A stretch of DNA of 8,636 nucleotides from Chitinophagaceae bacterium (GCA_019454915.1 JACFNM010000177.1:1-8636); one strand, 5' to 3'; shown: positions 1 through 7,140, counted from the first letter of the stretch. Notes: generated by a model from the letters alone, not told the origin. A program made the numbers and translations.

Positions 1-37
1 AGACTTATCAAAGAACTGTATTAACTTTGCGGTTAAT

Positions 38-265
38 CTATATTATCCTATAAATCAAATTAAACGGATATTTTTTTAAACTAAGTTCACGTAAGTTTTT
101 AAAAGTACTTCTATACCGTTTGGGATTATTACAGGCAGCGACAATAGCATCATGTACAGCAATAACAAATTTGTCCGCAGCAGTAGCACTTCGCTTTTCG
201 TACCAGGTAAAAGCCTCTTCATATTCGTTGGCAGCAACCGGATCGATAATATAGGCGTAGACCAT
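38..265 (-). CDS. ParE/RelE-superfamily toxin, probably C-terminally truncated
   Basis: This 75-residue protein resembles the small RelE/ParE-type toxins of Bacteroidota toxin-antitoxin pairs, which act in the cytoplasm on mRNA at the ribosome or on gyrase. What is seen: an N-terminal strand (YAYIIDP), an amphipathic helical part with EYEEAFTWYEKRS (residues 14-26) and a second helix with DKFVIAVHDAI, then RYR, LRELSLKKYPF and the strand NLIYRII, where it stops. Family members usually run about 90-100 residues and finish with another beta strand and an H-x-(K/R)RNP-like tail, which is absent here. Past the TAG at 38-40 the same frame reads only INRKVNTVL before TGA at 8-10. The gene starts 2 bp after the antitoxin stop, so the two are translationally coupled. 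Family placement is fairly secure. Whether the product is toxic is doubtful because the C-terminus normally contributes to the active surface. RelE-like versus ParE-like cannot be decided by eye. Confidence 0.72.
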   Translation of the reverse strand: MVYAYIIDPVAANEYEEAFTWYEKRSATAADKFVIAVHDAIVAACNNPKRYRSTFKNLRELSLKKYPFNLIYRII

Positions 266-267
266 CG

Positions 268-507
268 CTAAGTTCTCTTCTTTCTGATGCGCTGTAATCT
301 TTTATTCATCTCCGCAGGAGTGACCATTTTTCCACCGTTTAAATAATGGTTCACACGTCTGTCGAGCTCAGCCTTAAACTCATCAGAATATTCAACAGTA
401 GATTCCCGTATCTCGTCTTCTACCATTGTATAAATAGCCCTCAGCTTTCTATCGTCGGCGATCTCAAGATAATTATGCAATTGCTCTTTTATAGTTGCGG
501 AACTCAT
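268..507 (-). CDS. Antitoxin, addiction-module component of a ParE/RelE-type pair
   Basis: This 79-residue cytoplasmic protein has the layout of Bacteroidota addiction-module antitoxins that accompany ParE/RelE-like toxins. Seen in the sequence: an N-terminal helix TIKEQLHNYLEIADDRKLRAIY (residues 5-26), an acidic linker (VEDEIRESTVEY), then FKAELDRRVNHYLNGGK (44-60) followed by a basic C-terminal tail MNKRLQRIRKKRT. The ELDRR...YLNG...[ST]xxE pattern is the recognisable family signature. Such proteins bind and neutralise the toxin and commonly repress their own operon, which is inferred here. The antitoxin gene comes first, as is usual, and ends 2 bp before the toxin ATG. No clear Shine-Dalgarno sequence precedes the ATG, as is normal for Bacteroidota. 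A candidate promoter and a 10-bp-periodic direct repeat lie just upstream. Confidence 0.78.
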   Translation of the reverse strand: MSSATIKEQLHNYLEIADDRKLRAIYTMVEDEIRESTVEYSDEFKAELDRRVNHYLNGGKMVTPAEMNKRLQRIRKKRT

Positions 508-530
508 ACCGTTTAAATATTATGCTATTA

Positions 531-538
531 CAAATTTA
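531..538 (-). promoter_or_regulatory. Candidate -7 promoter element of the toxin-antitoxin operon
   Basis: Read on the minus strand, this octamer is TAAATTTG, a full match to the Bacteroidota -7 consensus TAnnTTTG. It would start transcription roughly 15-20 bases before the antitoxin ATG at 507. No good TTTG-type -33 element is found at the expected distance, where the sequence is TTTACTG. The match is short and in AT-rich DNA, so it could be chance. Confidence 0.4.
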
Positions 539-550
539 ATACTTAGTTAG

Positions 551-567
551 CAGTAAATTACAGTAAA
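551..567 (-). promoter_or_regulatory. Candidate operator: direct repeat with 10-bp period
   Basis: The plus-strand heptamer CAGTAAA occurs at 551-557 and again at 561-567, exactly one helical turn apart. It overlaps the region where the -33 promoter element of the toxin-antitoxin operon would sit. Repeats phased like this can be operators for self-repressing antitoxins, but the role is inferred from position only. The same 64-bp gap must also hold the end of the upstream operon, and no GC-rich hairpin terminator is visible in it. Confidence 0.25.
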
Positions 568-571
568 AATA

Positions 572-3061
572 CTATTCATAGGTTAACCATGCAGTTGCCT
601 TACAATCTTTGTCGGCTACGAACCTGATCCATCTTGCCTGAAAACCATCCGGAAACTCATACCGGAAAACTTCTCCGGGTTGAACGGTAATTTCTTTGTA
701 TCGCATCCAGGGAGCATGCCCTACGGGATCAACTTCAATACTAAAAAGAACGGGTTCCGCAAGGGTATGCGAAACTTCCAGTTTTCGTTTATCATAAAAT
801 CCAATTAAATAGGGGTCAGATGGTTCACCCGCTTTAACGTTGGTATTTTTCCACGGCCCGCCGTGACCCGATGGTTTGCCGAGCTTCCACAGATCATCAA
901 TTACCCCCAGCCATACCGCCGCCTGCCCGTCTTCGGAACGGACGATATGTTCATTGTTCGCCGCCTTTGAATCTATGCCCGTCATCACCAGCATGCCGCG
1001 ATAAGACGCATAGTCATGAATACGAAAATGATGGGAAGCAATCGGCCTGATCTTCGCAAAACCATCCGCATTTTCTGCGGGCAATTCATAAAAGGTACCC
1101 GATGCGTGAAAGAGGTCACGTTCGGTAACAACTTCACGACAAATCCGTAATAATCCTGCATCCGTTAACTCTTTGTATTCGGGATCGCCTAAGGGAAGCC
1201 TCCAGCGGCGGTTTTTATCATCAATTATGAGCACAGAAGATTCATCCGTTTGGATCACATTTTGAGGGATAGCAAATTTTTCTTTGATAAACGCATCGGT
1301 TTTAGGATCTTCTTTTTTGGCAAGGGTCAGATCTGCGTCTAATTCATAATACCCTGTTTCAACAGGTTTGTCATTTTCAAATTTCACAGCAGAAATACCC
1401 AGCGCTCTCCGGTCGTCTCCCAGCGCGTATAAAAAACCGCCTGAAATATTATCCCGTTGTTGTACGTTCGCAAGCCCGTTGAATATTGATGAGGATCCAA
1501 CTTCGCGACTATCGCCCGGCGAATAGTTGAAACTTACCGTTGCTACTGTCGGCAGATCCGTCTTTACCCGGATCCATTCTCCTGCTTCATGTTTGTCAAA
1601 CCCGATATTGGCTGTCTCTCCGGCTTTCACGGTCACGGACTGCAGGGTCTGCCAGTTTTGATCGCCTGTTTTGTCCACTTCAAAACTGAAAACAACATCC
1701 TTTGTCCCATGGTTACTTATCCACGCCATCCGTTTTTCCCACCCGGCAAAAAGCATAGGCTCGGAGGTTTCACCCGCCGCAATTTTTTCTTTCAGCCAAA
1801 CCATTCCTGAAACCGTAGCGGGCCCGAGCTCATCCGGCTTTTCCGGCGATGTAAACCAAAGATTGGAATTGGATTGCCCGGCGCCTTCGATGCCTCCTTT
1901 TTGTTTTCTTTTATTGAGAAACTCATTTTTGGCCGCATCATCGCAACCGAAAACCAGTTGATCATTCCATCGCGTAAAGTCGCCGATGACTTTTAAATAG
2001 GCAGAGCGGGGGCGGATGCCTGCCGTGTGGTCAACTGAAAAGGTATCGGGGAAATGCCAGAACATGCCATGCATCGTCATCAACAGTTCCGGTTTCCCCG
2101 CGGTTCCAATATCCCGTATCCTCGGCCATTCCGTGTTCCAGCCGTGAGCGCCGTCGTAGCTGTGGCTTGCTTTGGGCAATCTGAAAAAATGCCACCCGGT
2201 AGCGGCATCCCGCACACCGAGGATAACAGATTTGTGATCCCATCCGGTTGCCCAGATAGGGTCTGACTCAGGATTCTTATTACCATAGATCCCGCCGGGG
2301 CCGGTTACTTCGGTAAACTGATTCCGCCTGATCAGTTTCCATTCTTTGCCAGTCCATTCCGAAAGCGAGCCCGCTTCAATATCAAATTGATAAGGCGCAC
2401 GTTTATCATCTTCTCCGTTGTTGGAATAGACCAGCACGCCCTGTCCGGAATACAGTCCCTTGCCGTGAACACCATAAAGTGAAGCTAAATGACTATTCGT
2501 AGTATCCTGTCCCTCTTTGATTTTTTGATTGGTTACGTTCCGGTCTTCGTACAGTAATTTAGTATTCAACGTGTTGACATCAACTTCGTAGAATCCTTCC
2601 TCCATGGTTCCATAGTAGATCTTTTCCGCAGGATCAAAAAGATGCCGTGCATTTCCCGTAGGGCGGCCGGGCATTTCGGAGTAAGGGATCACCCTCACAT
2701 TTCTGTTGGAATCAATGGCATAAGGTCCAATAAAAAGTTGGTGACTTTCCTTATGGATCATCCGGTTGGCGGGGGTACCTCCGATACTTTCGGGTCTTAT
2801 GATCTGATTTAAGTCACTCGTGATCTCATACAGTTTATCAGAAGAGCCAAAAGGCGCGTGAGGTCCATAAGTTACTACCCATAACCGTCCCGCCCAGGGT
2901 ACAACAGCACCTGTGCCGCACTCACCTTCATTGTTATAGTAGGCCAGTTGCGGATAGATGCCAGAAATTGAAACATGATCCTGAACTGGCTTTTTTTGAG
3001 CTGAGCATGCGAGACCCATTGATATACTACTCAAGATTAGAATCCGTGTTGTTAATTTCAT
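572..3061 (-). CDS. Secreted propeller/beta-sandwich repeat protein, 829 aa, probable lipoprotein (paralogue 1)
   Basis: Function unknown; no characterised family is recognised. The N-terminus is a signal peptide (KLTTRILILSSISMGLAC), with Cys19 a probable lipidation site, although the -3 residue is Gly rather than Leu. Unit 1 (about residues 32-513) begins ISGIYPQLAYYNNEGECGTG. It carries RLWVVTYG, ANRMIH.ES.QLFIGPYAID, FYEVDVNTL, HGKGLYSGQG, SEWTGKEWK, IWATGWDH, RLPKASHSYDG, TEWPRIRD and MHGMFW, consistent with beta-propeller blades. It ends in a sandwich-like module (about 418-513) with GETSEP, FSFEVD and EWIRVK. Unit 2 (about 527-829) matches only the later part of unit 1: SSVLIIDDKNRRWRLPLGD, RICREVVTERDL, SGTFYELP, IRPIASHHFRIHDYASYRG, LWKLGKPSGHGG, GEPSDPYL, FSIEVD, ARWIRF and DCKATAW. 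Unit 2 has Ser654 where the other four unit copies have His. It is the last gene of the apparent SusD operon, 72 bp after its close paralogue. Glycan binding or cleavage is an inference from context only. Confidence 0.85.
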   Translation of the reverse strand: MKLTTRILILSSISMGLACSAQKKPVQDHVSISGIYPQLAYYNNEGECGTGAVVPWAGRLWVVTYGPHAPFGSSDKLYEITSDLNQIIRPESIGGTPANRMIHKESHQLFIGPYAIDSNRNVRVIPYSEMPGRPTGNARHLFDPAEKIYYGTMEEGFYEVDVNTLNTKLLYEDRNVTNQKIKEGQDTTNSHLASLYGVHGKGLYSGQGVLVYSNNGEDDKRAPYQFDIEAGSLSEWTGKEWKLIRRNQFTEVTGPGGIYGNKNPESDPIWATGWDHKSVILGVRDAATGWHFFRLPKASHSYDGAHGWNTEWPRIRDIGTAGKPELLMTMHGMFWHFPDTFSVDHTAGIRPRSAYLKVIGDFTRWNDQLVFGCDDAAKNEFLNKRKQKGGIEGAGQSNSNLWFTSPEKPDELGPATVSGMVWLKEKIAAGETSEPMLFAGWEKRMAWISNHGTKDVVFSFEVDKTGDQNWQTLQSVTVKAGETANIGFDKHEAGEWIRVKTDLPTVATVSFNYSPGDSREVGSSSIFNGLANVQQRDNISGGFLYALGDDRRALGISAVKFENDKPVETGYYELDADLTLAKKEDPKTDAFIKEKFAIPQNVIQTDESSVLIIDDKNRRWRLPLGDPEYKELTDAGLLRICREVVTERDLFHASGTFYELPAENADGFAKIRPIASHHFRIHDYASYRGMLVMTGIDSKAANNEHIVRSEDGQAAVWLGVIDDLWKLGKPSGHGGPWKNTNVKAGEPSDPYLIGFYDKRKLEVSHTLAEPVLFSIEVDPVGHAPWMRYKEITVQPGEVFRYEFPDGFQARWIRFVADKDCKATAWLTYE

Positions 3062-3133
3062 ATTATTTTTGAGTACTGTTTTGCTATGCGAGTTATTGAC
3101 TTATGTTTTCTGCTGATTTAATCACCATCCCTG

Positions 3134-5647
3134 TTAATTATATTCAAGCAAAGTGGTTGCCCCACAATCTTTGCCCGGAATAAAACGGATCCAACGTGCC
3201 TGAAAACCTGCCGGGAACTGATGCTTAAACGTTTCACCTCGGGGGATAATCACGTTTTTATAAGTCATCCAGCTTCCATTACCTGTTGGATCTACCTCGA
3301 TATTAAATGAAATTGATTCAGGTGAATCATGTGAAATTTCTAAAGTGCGGTGATCATAAAAACCGATTAAATATGGATCAGACGGTTCTCCTCCTTTCAC
3401 CTTAGAGTTTTTCCAGGGGCCACCTTTGCCTACCGGTTTGCCAAGCTCCCACAAATCATCAATAGCCCCTGCCCAGACCGCGGCTTTTCCGTCTTTCGAA
3501 CGGATAATGTGATCATTTTCTTTTGCATGAGGATTTATACCCGTCATTACTAATAATCCCCTGTATGATGCATAATCATTAATGCGGAAATTGTGAGAAG
3601 AGACTGGCCTGATCTTAGCATAACCATCGGCACTTTCTGCCGGTAGCTCATAAAAGGTGCCGTGGCAGTTAAAAAGATCGCGTTCTGTGACTACCTCACG
3701 GCATATTCGCATCGTTGCATTATTTGTCAAATCGGTGAAAGCGTTATCTCCTAATGGCAGCCTCCAGCGACGCCCTTTGTCATCAATTATCAAAACAGAA
3801 GATTCCTCAATCTGTACCGCTTTTTTAACAACTTCTGCCGGAAGTGTAAAATTTTTCTTTATGAAAGCATGCGTTTCCGAATCAACCTTTTTTTCCAGCG
3901 TCATATTTTCATCCAATTCATAATACCCCGTTTCCTGATCATTCATATCCTGATAAGTTTGAACTGCTATGCCCAACCTGCGTTTATCATTTCCCAGTCC
4001 GTAAAGCAATCCGCCTATTGATTGACCATCGCTTACTTTCGATAATCCCGTAAACAGATCATTGTTGTTGTTTTTTACACTATTTATGCCGGTATAAGAG
4101 AAAGTAACCGTTGCGGTAGAATTTGAGCTTGTTTTCACACGAATCCATTCTCCTTCTTCACCCGGTTTGAAATCAATAAAAGCCGTTTTCCCGGGTTCAA
4201 CCGGAATCGTTTTATACGATGTCCAATCCCCTTTACCGTTTGTATCTATTTCAAAAGTGAAATCCACTTTTGACTTTCCCTCGTTTTGTATCCAGGCACA
4301 TCTTGTCTTCCATCCGGCAAAAAGGAACGGATCGGACGGTTGTCCCGCTGGTATCTCTTCATTCATCCAAACAGAGCCGGTTGCAGTTGTGCTACCAAGT
4401 TCGTCTGGTTTGTTTATTGAGGTAAACCATAAATTGGAATTCGATTGTCCGGGTCCCTGGCTATTGCCTTTCGCCAACCGTTTATTGTCAAATTCCCTGT
4501 GGGGTGAGTCATCTGTGCCGAAAACGATCTTATCATTCCATCGGGTATAATCTCCAATAATTTTCAGGTAGGCTGAACGCGGCCTGATCCCGGCACTGTT
4601 TGATGCAGTGAAATTTTGCGGAAATCGCCAGAACATCCCATGCATAGTCATCAGATAATCAGATTGCTCCGGCGAACCAATATCTCTTATCCGGGGCCAT
4701 TCCGTAAAATGCCCGTGAAGCCCATCATAGCTATGGCTTGCTTTAGGGAGTCTGTAAAAACTCCACCCTGTGGTATGATCCCGCACTCCTACCAGGAGGG
4801 ATTTATGATCCCACCCGGTTGCCCAGATAGGATCTGTTTCGGGATTATCATTTCCATAAATTCCCCCGGGTCCGGTTACTTCACAAAACTGGTTCCTCCT
4901 GATTAATTTCCACTGGCCCCCGCTCCATTCCGATAATGAGCCGGCATCGGTATCTAATGGTTTTCCTGCCGCGCGTTCCCCATTGTTTGAATAAACAAGC
5001 ACCCCCTGACCGGAATATAAACCTTTTCCGTGATCCCCTAATAATTCATCCCACCCTTTGGGTATATCAGATCGTTTCTGATTCATTTCTTTAATAGCTT
5101 CGGGAGCATGGTTATATGAGAGGCTGGCATCCCTGTAAAGAAGAGTAACATCCAAACTATTAACATCAACCTCATAAAACCCGCCTTCCATGGCACCATA
5201 ATAGATTTTCTTTTCAGGATCGGATAAATGGCGGGCATTGCCGGTGATCCGCCCTGGCATTTCTTCGTATGGAATGACGCGTACATTACGTAGAGAATCA
5301 ATGGCATAATAACCCATAAAAAGCTGCTTGCTTTCTCTATGTATCATTCTGTTGGCATGAGTTCCCCCGTTACTTTCCGGACGAGCAATCACGTTTAAAT
5401 CAGAGCTGATTTCATATAATTTGTCAGATGAGCCATACGGATTTGATGCCCCATATGTAATAGCCCAGAGTTTATCAGCCCATGGCACCAATGCACCAAC
5501 GCCGCATTCACTACCTTCGTTGTTATAAAATGCCAGGTGTGGATAAATACCACTTATCTGACGAAAACCTGTGGACGATTCTTCGGTTGAACTACAAGAG
5601 AACAGTACAAAAATCAATAAGACGTACGATAACAGTTTACCCCTCAT
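3134..5647 (-). CDS. Surface-type lipoprotein with propeller/beta-sandwich repeats, 837 aa (paralogue 2)
   Basis: This is the close paralogue of the neighbouring 829-residue gene, alignable along its whole length; most residues are identical in the first 160. Residues 1-17 form a signal peptide ending in a good lipobox, LFSC (Cys18). The mature start CSSTEE has acidic residues soon after the Cys, resembling signals for export of lipoproteins to the Bacteroidota cell surface. Unit 1 (about 30-519) shows ISGIYPHLAFYNNEGSECGVG, ANRMIHRES, FYEVDVNSL, HGKGLYSGQG, EVTGPGGIYG, IWATGWDH, TEWPRIRD, TMHGMFW, GQPSDPFL, FTFEID and EWIRVK. Unit 2 (about 533-837) shows SSVLIIDDKGRRWRLPLGD, RICREVVTERDL, CHGTFYELP, INDYASYRG, GEPSDPYL, FNIEVD, ARWIRF and KDCGAT. 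Both units keep the HG motif (His336 and His662). The enzymatic or binding role is unknown. It sits 44 bp after the 482-residue gene in the same apparent operon. The ATG at 5645-5647 is favoured because the signal peptide follows directly. Confidence 0.87.
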   Translation of the reverse strand: MRGKLLSYVLLIFVLFSCSSTEESSTGFRQISGIYPHLAFYNNEGSECGVGALVPWADKLWAITYGASNPYGSSDKLYEISSDLNVIARPESNGGTHANRMIHRESKQLFMGYYAIDSLRNVRVIPYEEMPGRITGNARHLSDPEKKIYYGAMEGGFYEVDVNSLDVTLLYRDASLSYNHAPEAIKEMNQKRSDIPKGWDELLGDHGKGLYSGQGVLVYSNNGERAAGKPLDTDAGSLSEWSGGQWKLIRRNQFCEVTGPGGIYGNDNPETDPIWATGWDHKSLLVGVRDHTTGWSFYRLPKASHSYDGLHGHFTEWPRIRDIGSPEQSDYLMTMHGMFWRFPQNFTASNSAGIRPRSAYLKIIGDYTRWNDKIVFGTDDSPHREFDNKRLAKGNSQGPGQSNSNLWFTSINKPDELGSTTATGSVWMNEEIPAGQPSDPFLFAGWKTRCAWIQNEGKSKVDFTFEIDTNGKGDWTSYKTIPVEPGKTAFIDFKPGEEGEWIRVKTSSNSTATVTFSYTGINSVKNNNNDLFTGLSKVSDGQSIGGLLYGLGNDKRRLGIAVQTYQDMNDQETGYYELDENMTLEKKVDSETHAFIKKNFTLPAEVVKKAVQIEESSVLIIDDKGRRWRLPLGDNAFTDLTNNATMRICREVVTERDLFNCHGTFYELPAESADGYAKIRPVSSHNFRINDYASYRGLLVMTGINPHAKENDHIIRSKDGKAAVWAGAIDDLWELGKPVGKGGPWKNSKVKGGEPSDPYLIGFYDHRTLEISHDSPESISFNIEVDPTGNGSWMTYKNVIIPRGETFKHQFPAGFQARWIRFIPGKDCGATTLLEYN

Positions 5648-5691
5648 TTTAAATGGCTTTATTATTAACGATTTCAGGGAGTTTTTTTACA

Positions 5692-7140
5692 TCAATTATA
5701 AATGAACCATGCTGTTGCTTTGCAATTTTTATCCGGCACTATCCTTACCCAACGGGCGCTGAACCCCGCAGGGAACTCGTAGGAAAAATATTCATTAGCC
5801 GCAACGGTTTGTTTTTTATAGGTACGATACGTTCCGTTACCTGTTACATCCACTTCAATGGTAAAGGTTACCGGCGATGTTTGATCGTGCCATAAGTGTA
5901 GCGATTTTTTGTCAAACCCATACATTATAAATGGATCCGAAGGTGCTCCCGCCACCACGTTATCCTCTAACCAAACGCCACCTTCGCCCGATGGCTTACC
6001 CCAGTTCCAAAGGTCATCTGTTTTACCAAACCATAACCCGGCTTCTGGTTGCCCCGCCAAAGGATTTGAATCTGACGGGCCAAACTTCATCGGAGTTGCC
6101 TGATTTCCCCCAAGCACTAACATTCCTCTCCATGAGCAGAAATCAGGTATGACCCTAAGATGAGAAGAAACAGGGCGGATAGCCCAAAGCTGATCCCCGT
6201 ATAGATGGAACCCTATTTCATAGAACATGCCATGACAATCAAGCAAGGCCCGTTCCGTTTCAACTTCTCTTATACGCAACCATTCGGTATTGCTTGTTTC
6301 ATCAAAGGCCCGGCTTGATTTTGGCAGGCGATACGTTATCCACTTTTTGGATGATGGAAGAAAAACCTTTAATAAAGCGGATGCATTATCCCAGCCTGTT
6401 GCAAGAATGGGAGCGCCGAATGAAGACGCGCTCCATACTTCGGTAAAAGGTTTCTGTTCAATAATTTTCCACGTTTTACCATCCCACTCTGCTAATCTCC
6501 CTGCTTTCCAGTCACCATTATAATCTTTAACCGAGTAGCTGTTATTGCAGACCACCACCCGGCCATGACGTGTAAAGCCGGATTTGAAGTGAGGTTTCGA
6601 ACCGGCGGGCTCATTAAGCTCCGCCATAAGATCGAAAAGCTTCTTCGTTTTTAAAGTATGAACATCAACCTCAAGAAACTCGCCTTCCATTCCCAAGAAA
6701 TAAACCTTGTTAGCGGGATCAGAAAGATGCGTAAGCGTGGCTGCCAGGCGTATGTTTTTAACACCTTCAATAACACGTACGTGCCCACTCGTATCAATAA
6801 TATAGGGACCTATGATCAACTGGTTACTTTCACCGTGCAGCAACCTGTTGGCATAAGTTCCAACCACGCTTTCCACACGCTTTTTCAATTCCATCTTCCC
6901 ATCAACAACATTCACTTCATACAAACCTGTGCCGGAACCTGACCGGCTGAGATGAGCCACATAGGTAACTACCCAAAGCCGGTTGGCCCAGGGAAAAAGA
7001 GCCCCCGTTCCGGCTTCTGTCCGGGGTGAATGACCGGCAACCATTGCCATGTCCGGAAAAACACCACTGACATTCGACGACTCCTGGGCGTAGCAAGAAC
7101 CAGACAAAAAGAGAAAGATAATAACGGATAAGCGCTTCAT
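5692..7140 (-). CDS. Secreted single-unit propeller/beta-sandwich protein, 482 aa
   Basis: This is the short member of the same unrecognised family and holds one complete unit. The start at 7138-7140 (MKRLSVIIFLFLSGSCYAQ) is chosen because a hydrophobic signal peptide follows at once. An in-frame ATG at 7171-7173 would add 11 polar residues (MVCYAHKTNKL) ahead of it. Cleavage may be by signal peptidase I after CYA, or at Cys16 if it is a lipoprotein (SGSC is a weak lipobox). Motifs in order: VSGVFPD (24-30), EAGTGALFPWA (42-52), RLWVVTY, ANRLLHGESNQLIIGPYIID (97-116), H.SDP..KVYF, FLEVDVHTL (155-163), LAEWDGKTWK (217-226), ILATGWDN, YRLPKSS, TEWLRIRE (285-292), CHGMFYE (302-308), IRPVSSH, DLWNWGKPSGEGG, APSDPF (399-404), FTIEVD, ARWVRI and NCKATAWF. 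The Cys of the long paralogues' ECGTG motif is absent. It follows the SusD-like gene by 36 bp, a place often taken by a glycan-binding protein or enzyme of the same PUL. The biochemical function is unknown. Confidence 0.85.
   Translation of the reverse strand: MKRLSVIIFLFLSGSCYAQESSNVSGVFPDMAMVAGHSPRTEAGTGALFPWANRLWVVTYVAHLSRSGSGTGLYEVNVVDGKMELKKRVESVVGTYANRLLHGESNQLIIGPYIIDTSGHVRVIEGVKNIRLAATLTHLSDPANKVYFLGMEGEFLEVDVHTLKTKKLFDLMAELNEPAGSKPHFKSGFTRHGRVVVCNNSYSVKDYNGDWKAGRLAEWDGKTWKIIEQKPFTEVWSASSFGAPILATGWDNASALLKVFLPSSKKWITYRLPKSSRAFDETSNTEWLRIREVETERALLDCHGMFYEIGFHLYGDQLWAIRPVSSHLRVIPDFCSWRGMLVLGGNQATPMKFGPSDSNPLAGQPEAGLWFGKTDDLWNWGKPSGEGGVWLEDNVVAGAPSDPFIMYGFDKKSLHLWHDQTSPVTFTIEVDVTGNGTYRTYKKQTVAANEYFSYEFPAGFSARWVRIVPDKNCKATAWFIYN

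Larger units (their letters stand above)
572..5647 (-). repeat. Tandem duplication of a long two-unit lipoprotein gene
   Basis: The genes at 3134-5647 and 572-3061 are adjacent, same-strand paralogues with the same unit order and nearly the same length (837 and 829 residues). Identity also shows at DNA level in the most conserved motifs: plus-strand CCGGTTGCCCAGATAGG is identical at 2244-2260 and 4815-4831, where it encodes PIWATG. Synonymous positions and intergenic DNA otherwise differ widely, so the duplication is not recent. Confidence 0.8.

Noticed and set aside
508..571. Rho-independent terminator after the lipoprotein operon
   Set aside because: The only symmetry is a short AT-rich one (GTAA-A-TTAC), with no GC-rich stem plus U tract. 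It is too weak to call.
3062..3133. Internal promoter or regulatory element between the two long paralogues
   Set aside because: There is no TAnnTTTG element and no notable hairpin in the 72-bp gap, so read-through from the upstream gene is the simpler reading.
4167..4550. 127-codon open frame on the plus strand
   Set aside because: It lies wholly inside and antisense to the 837-aa lipoprotein gene, whose full-length homology to its neighbour is strong. Its translation has no recognisable family features, so it is a shadow frame.
5648..5691. Internal promoter or terminator between the 482-aa and 837-aa genes
   Set aside because: The 44-bp gap is AT-rich with an A/T run but has no stem and no -7 type box on the minus strand.
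5653..6942. Several 64-94-codon plus-strand frames, including 5653-5895, 5931-6152, 6290-6523 and 6658-6942
   Set aside because: Apart from the first few bases of 5653-5895, all are antisense to the 482-aa family member, whose conserved motifs cover the region. None shows plausible protein features of its own.
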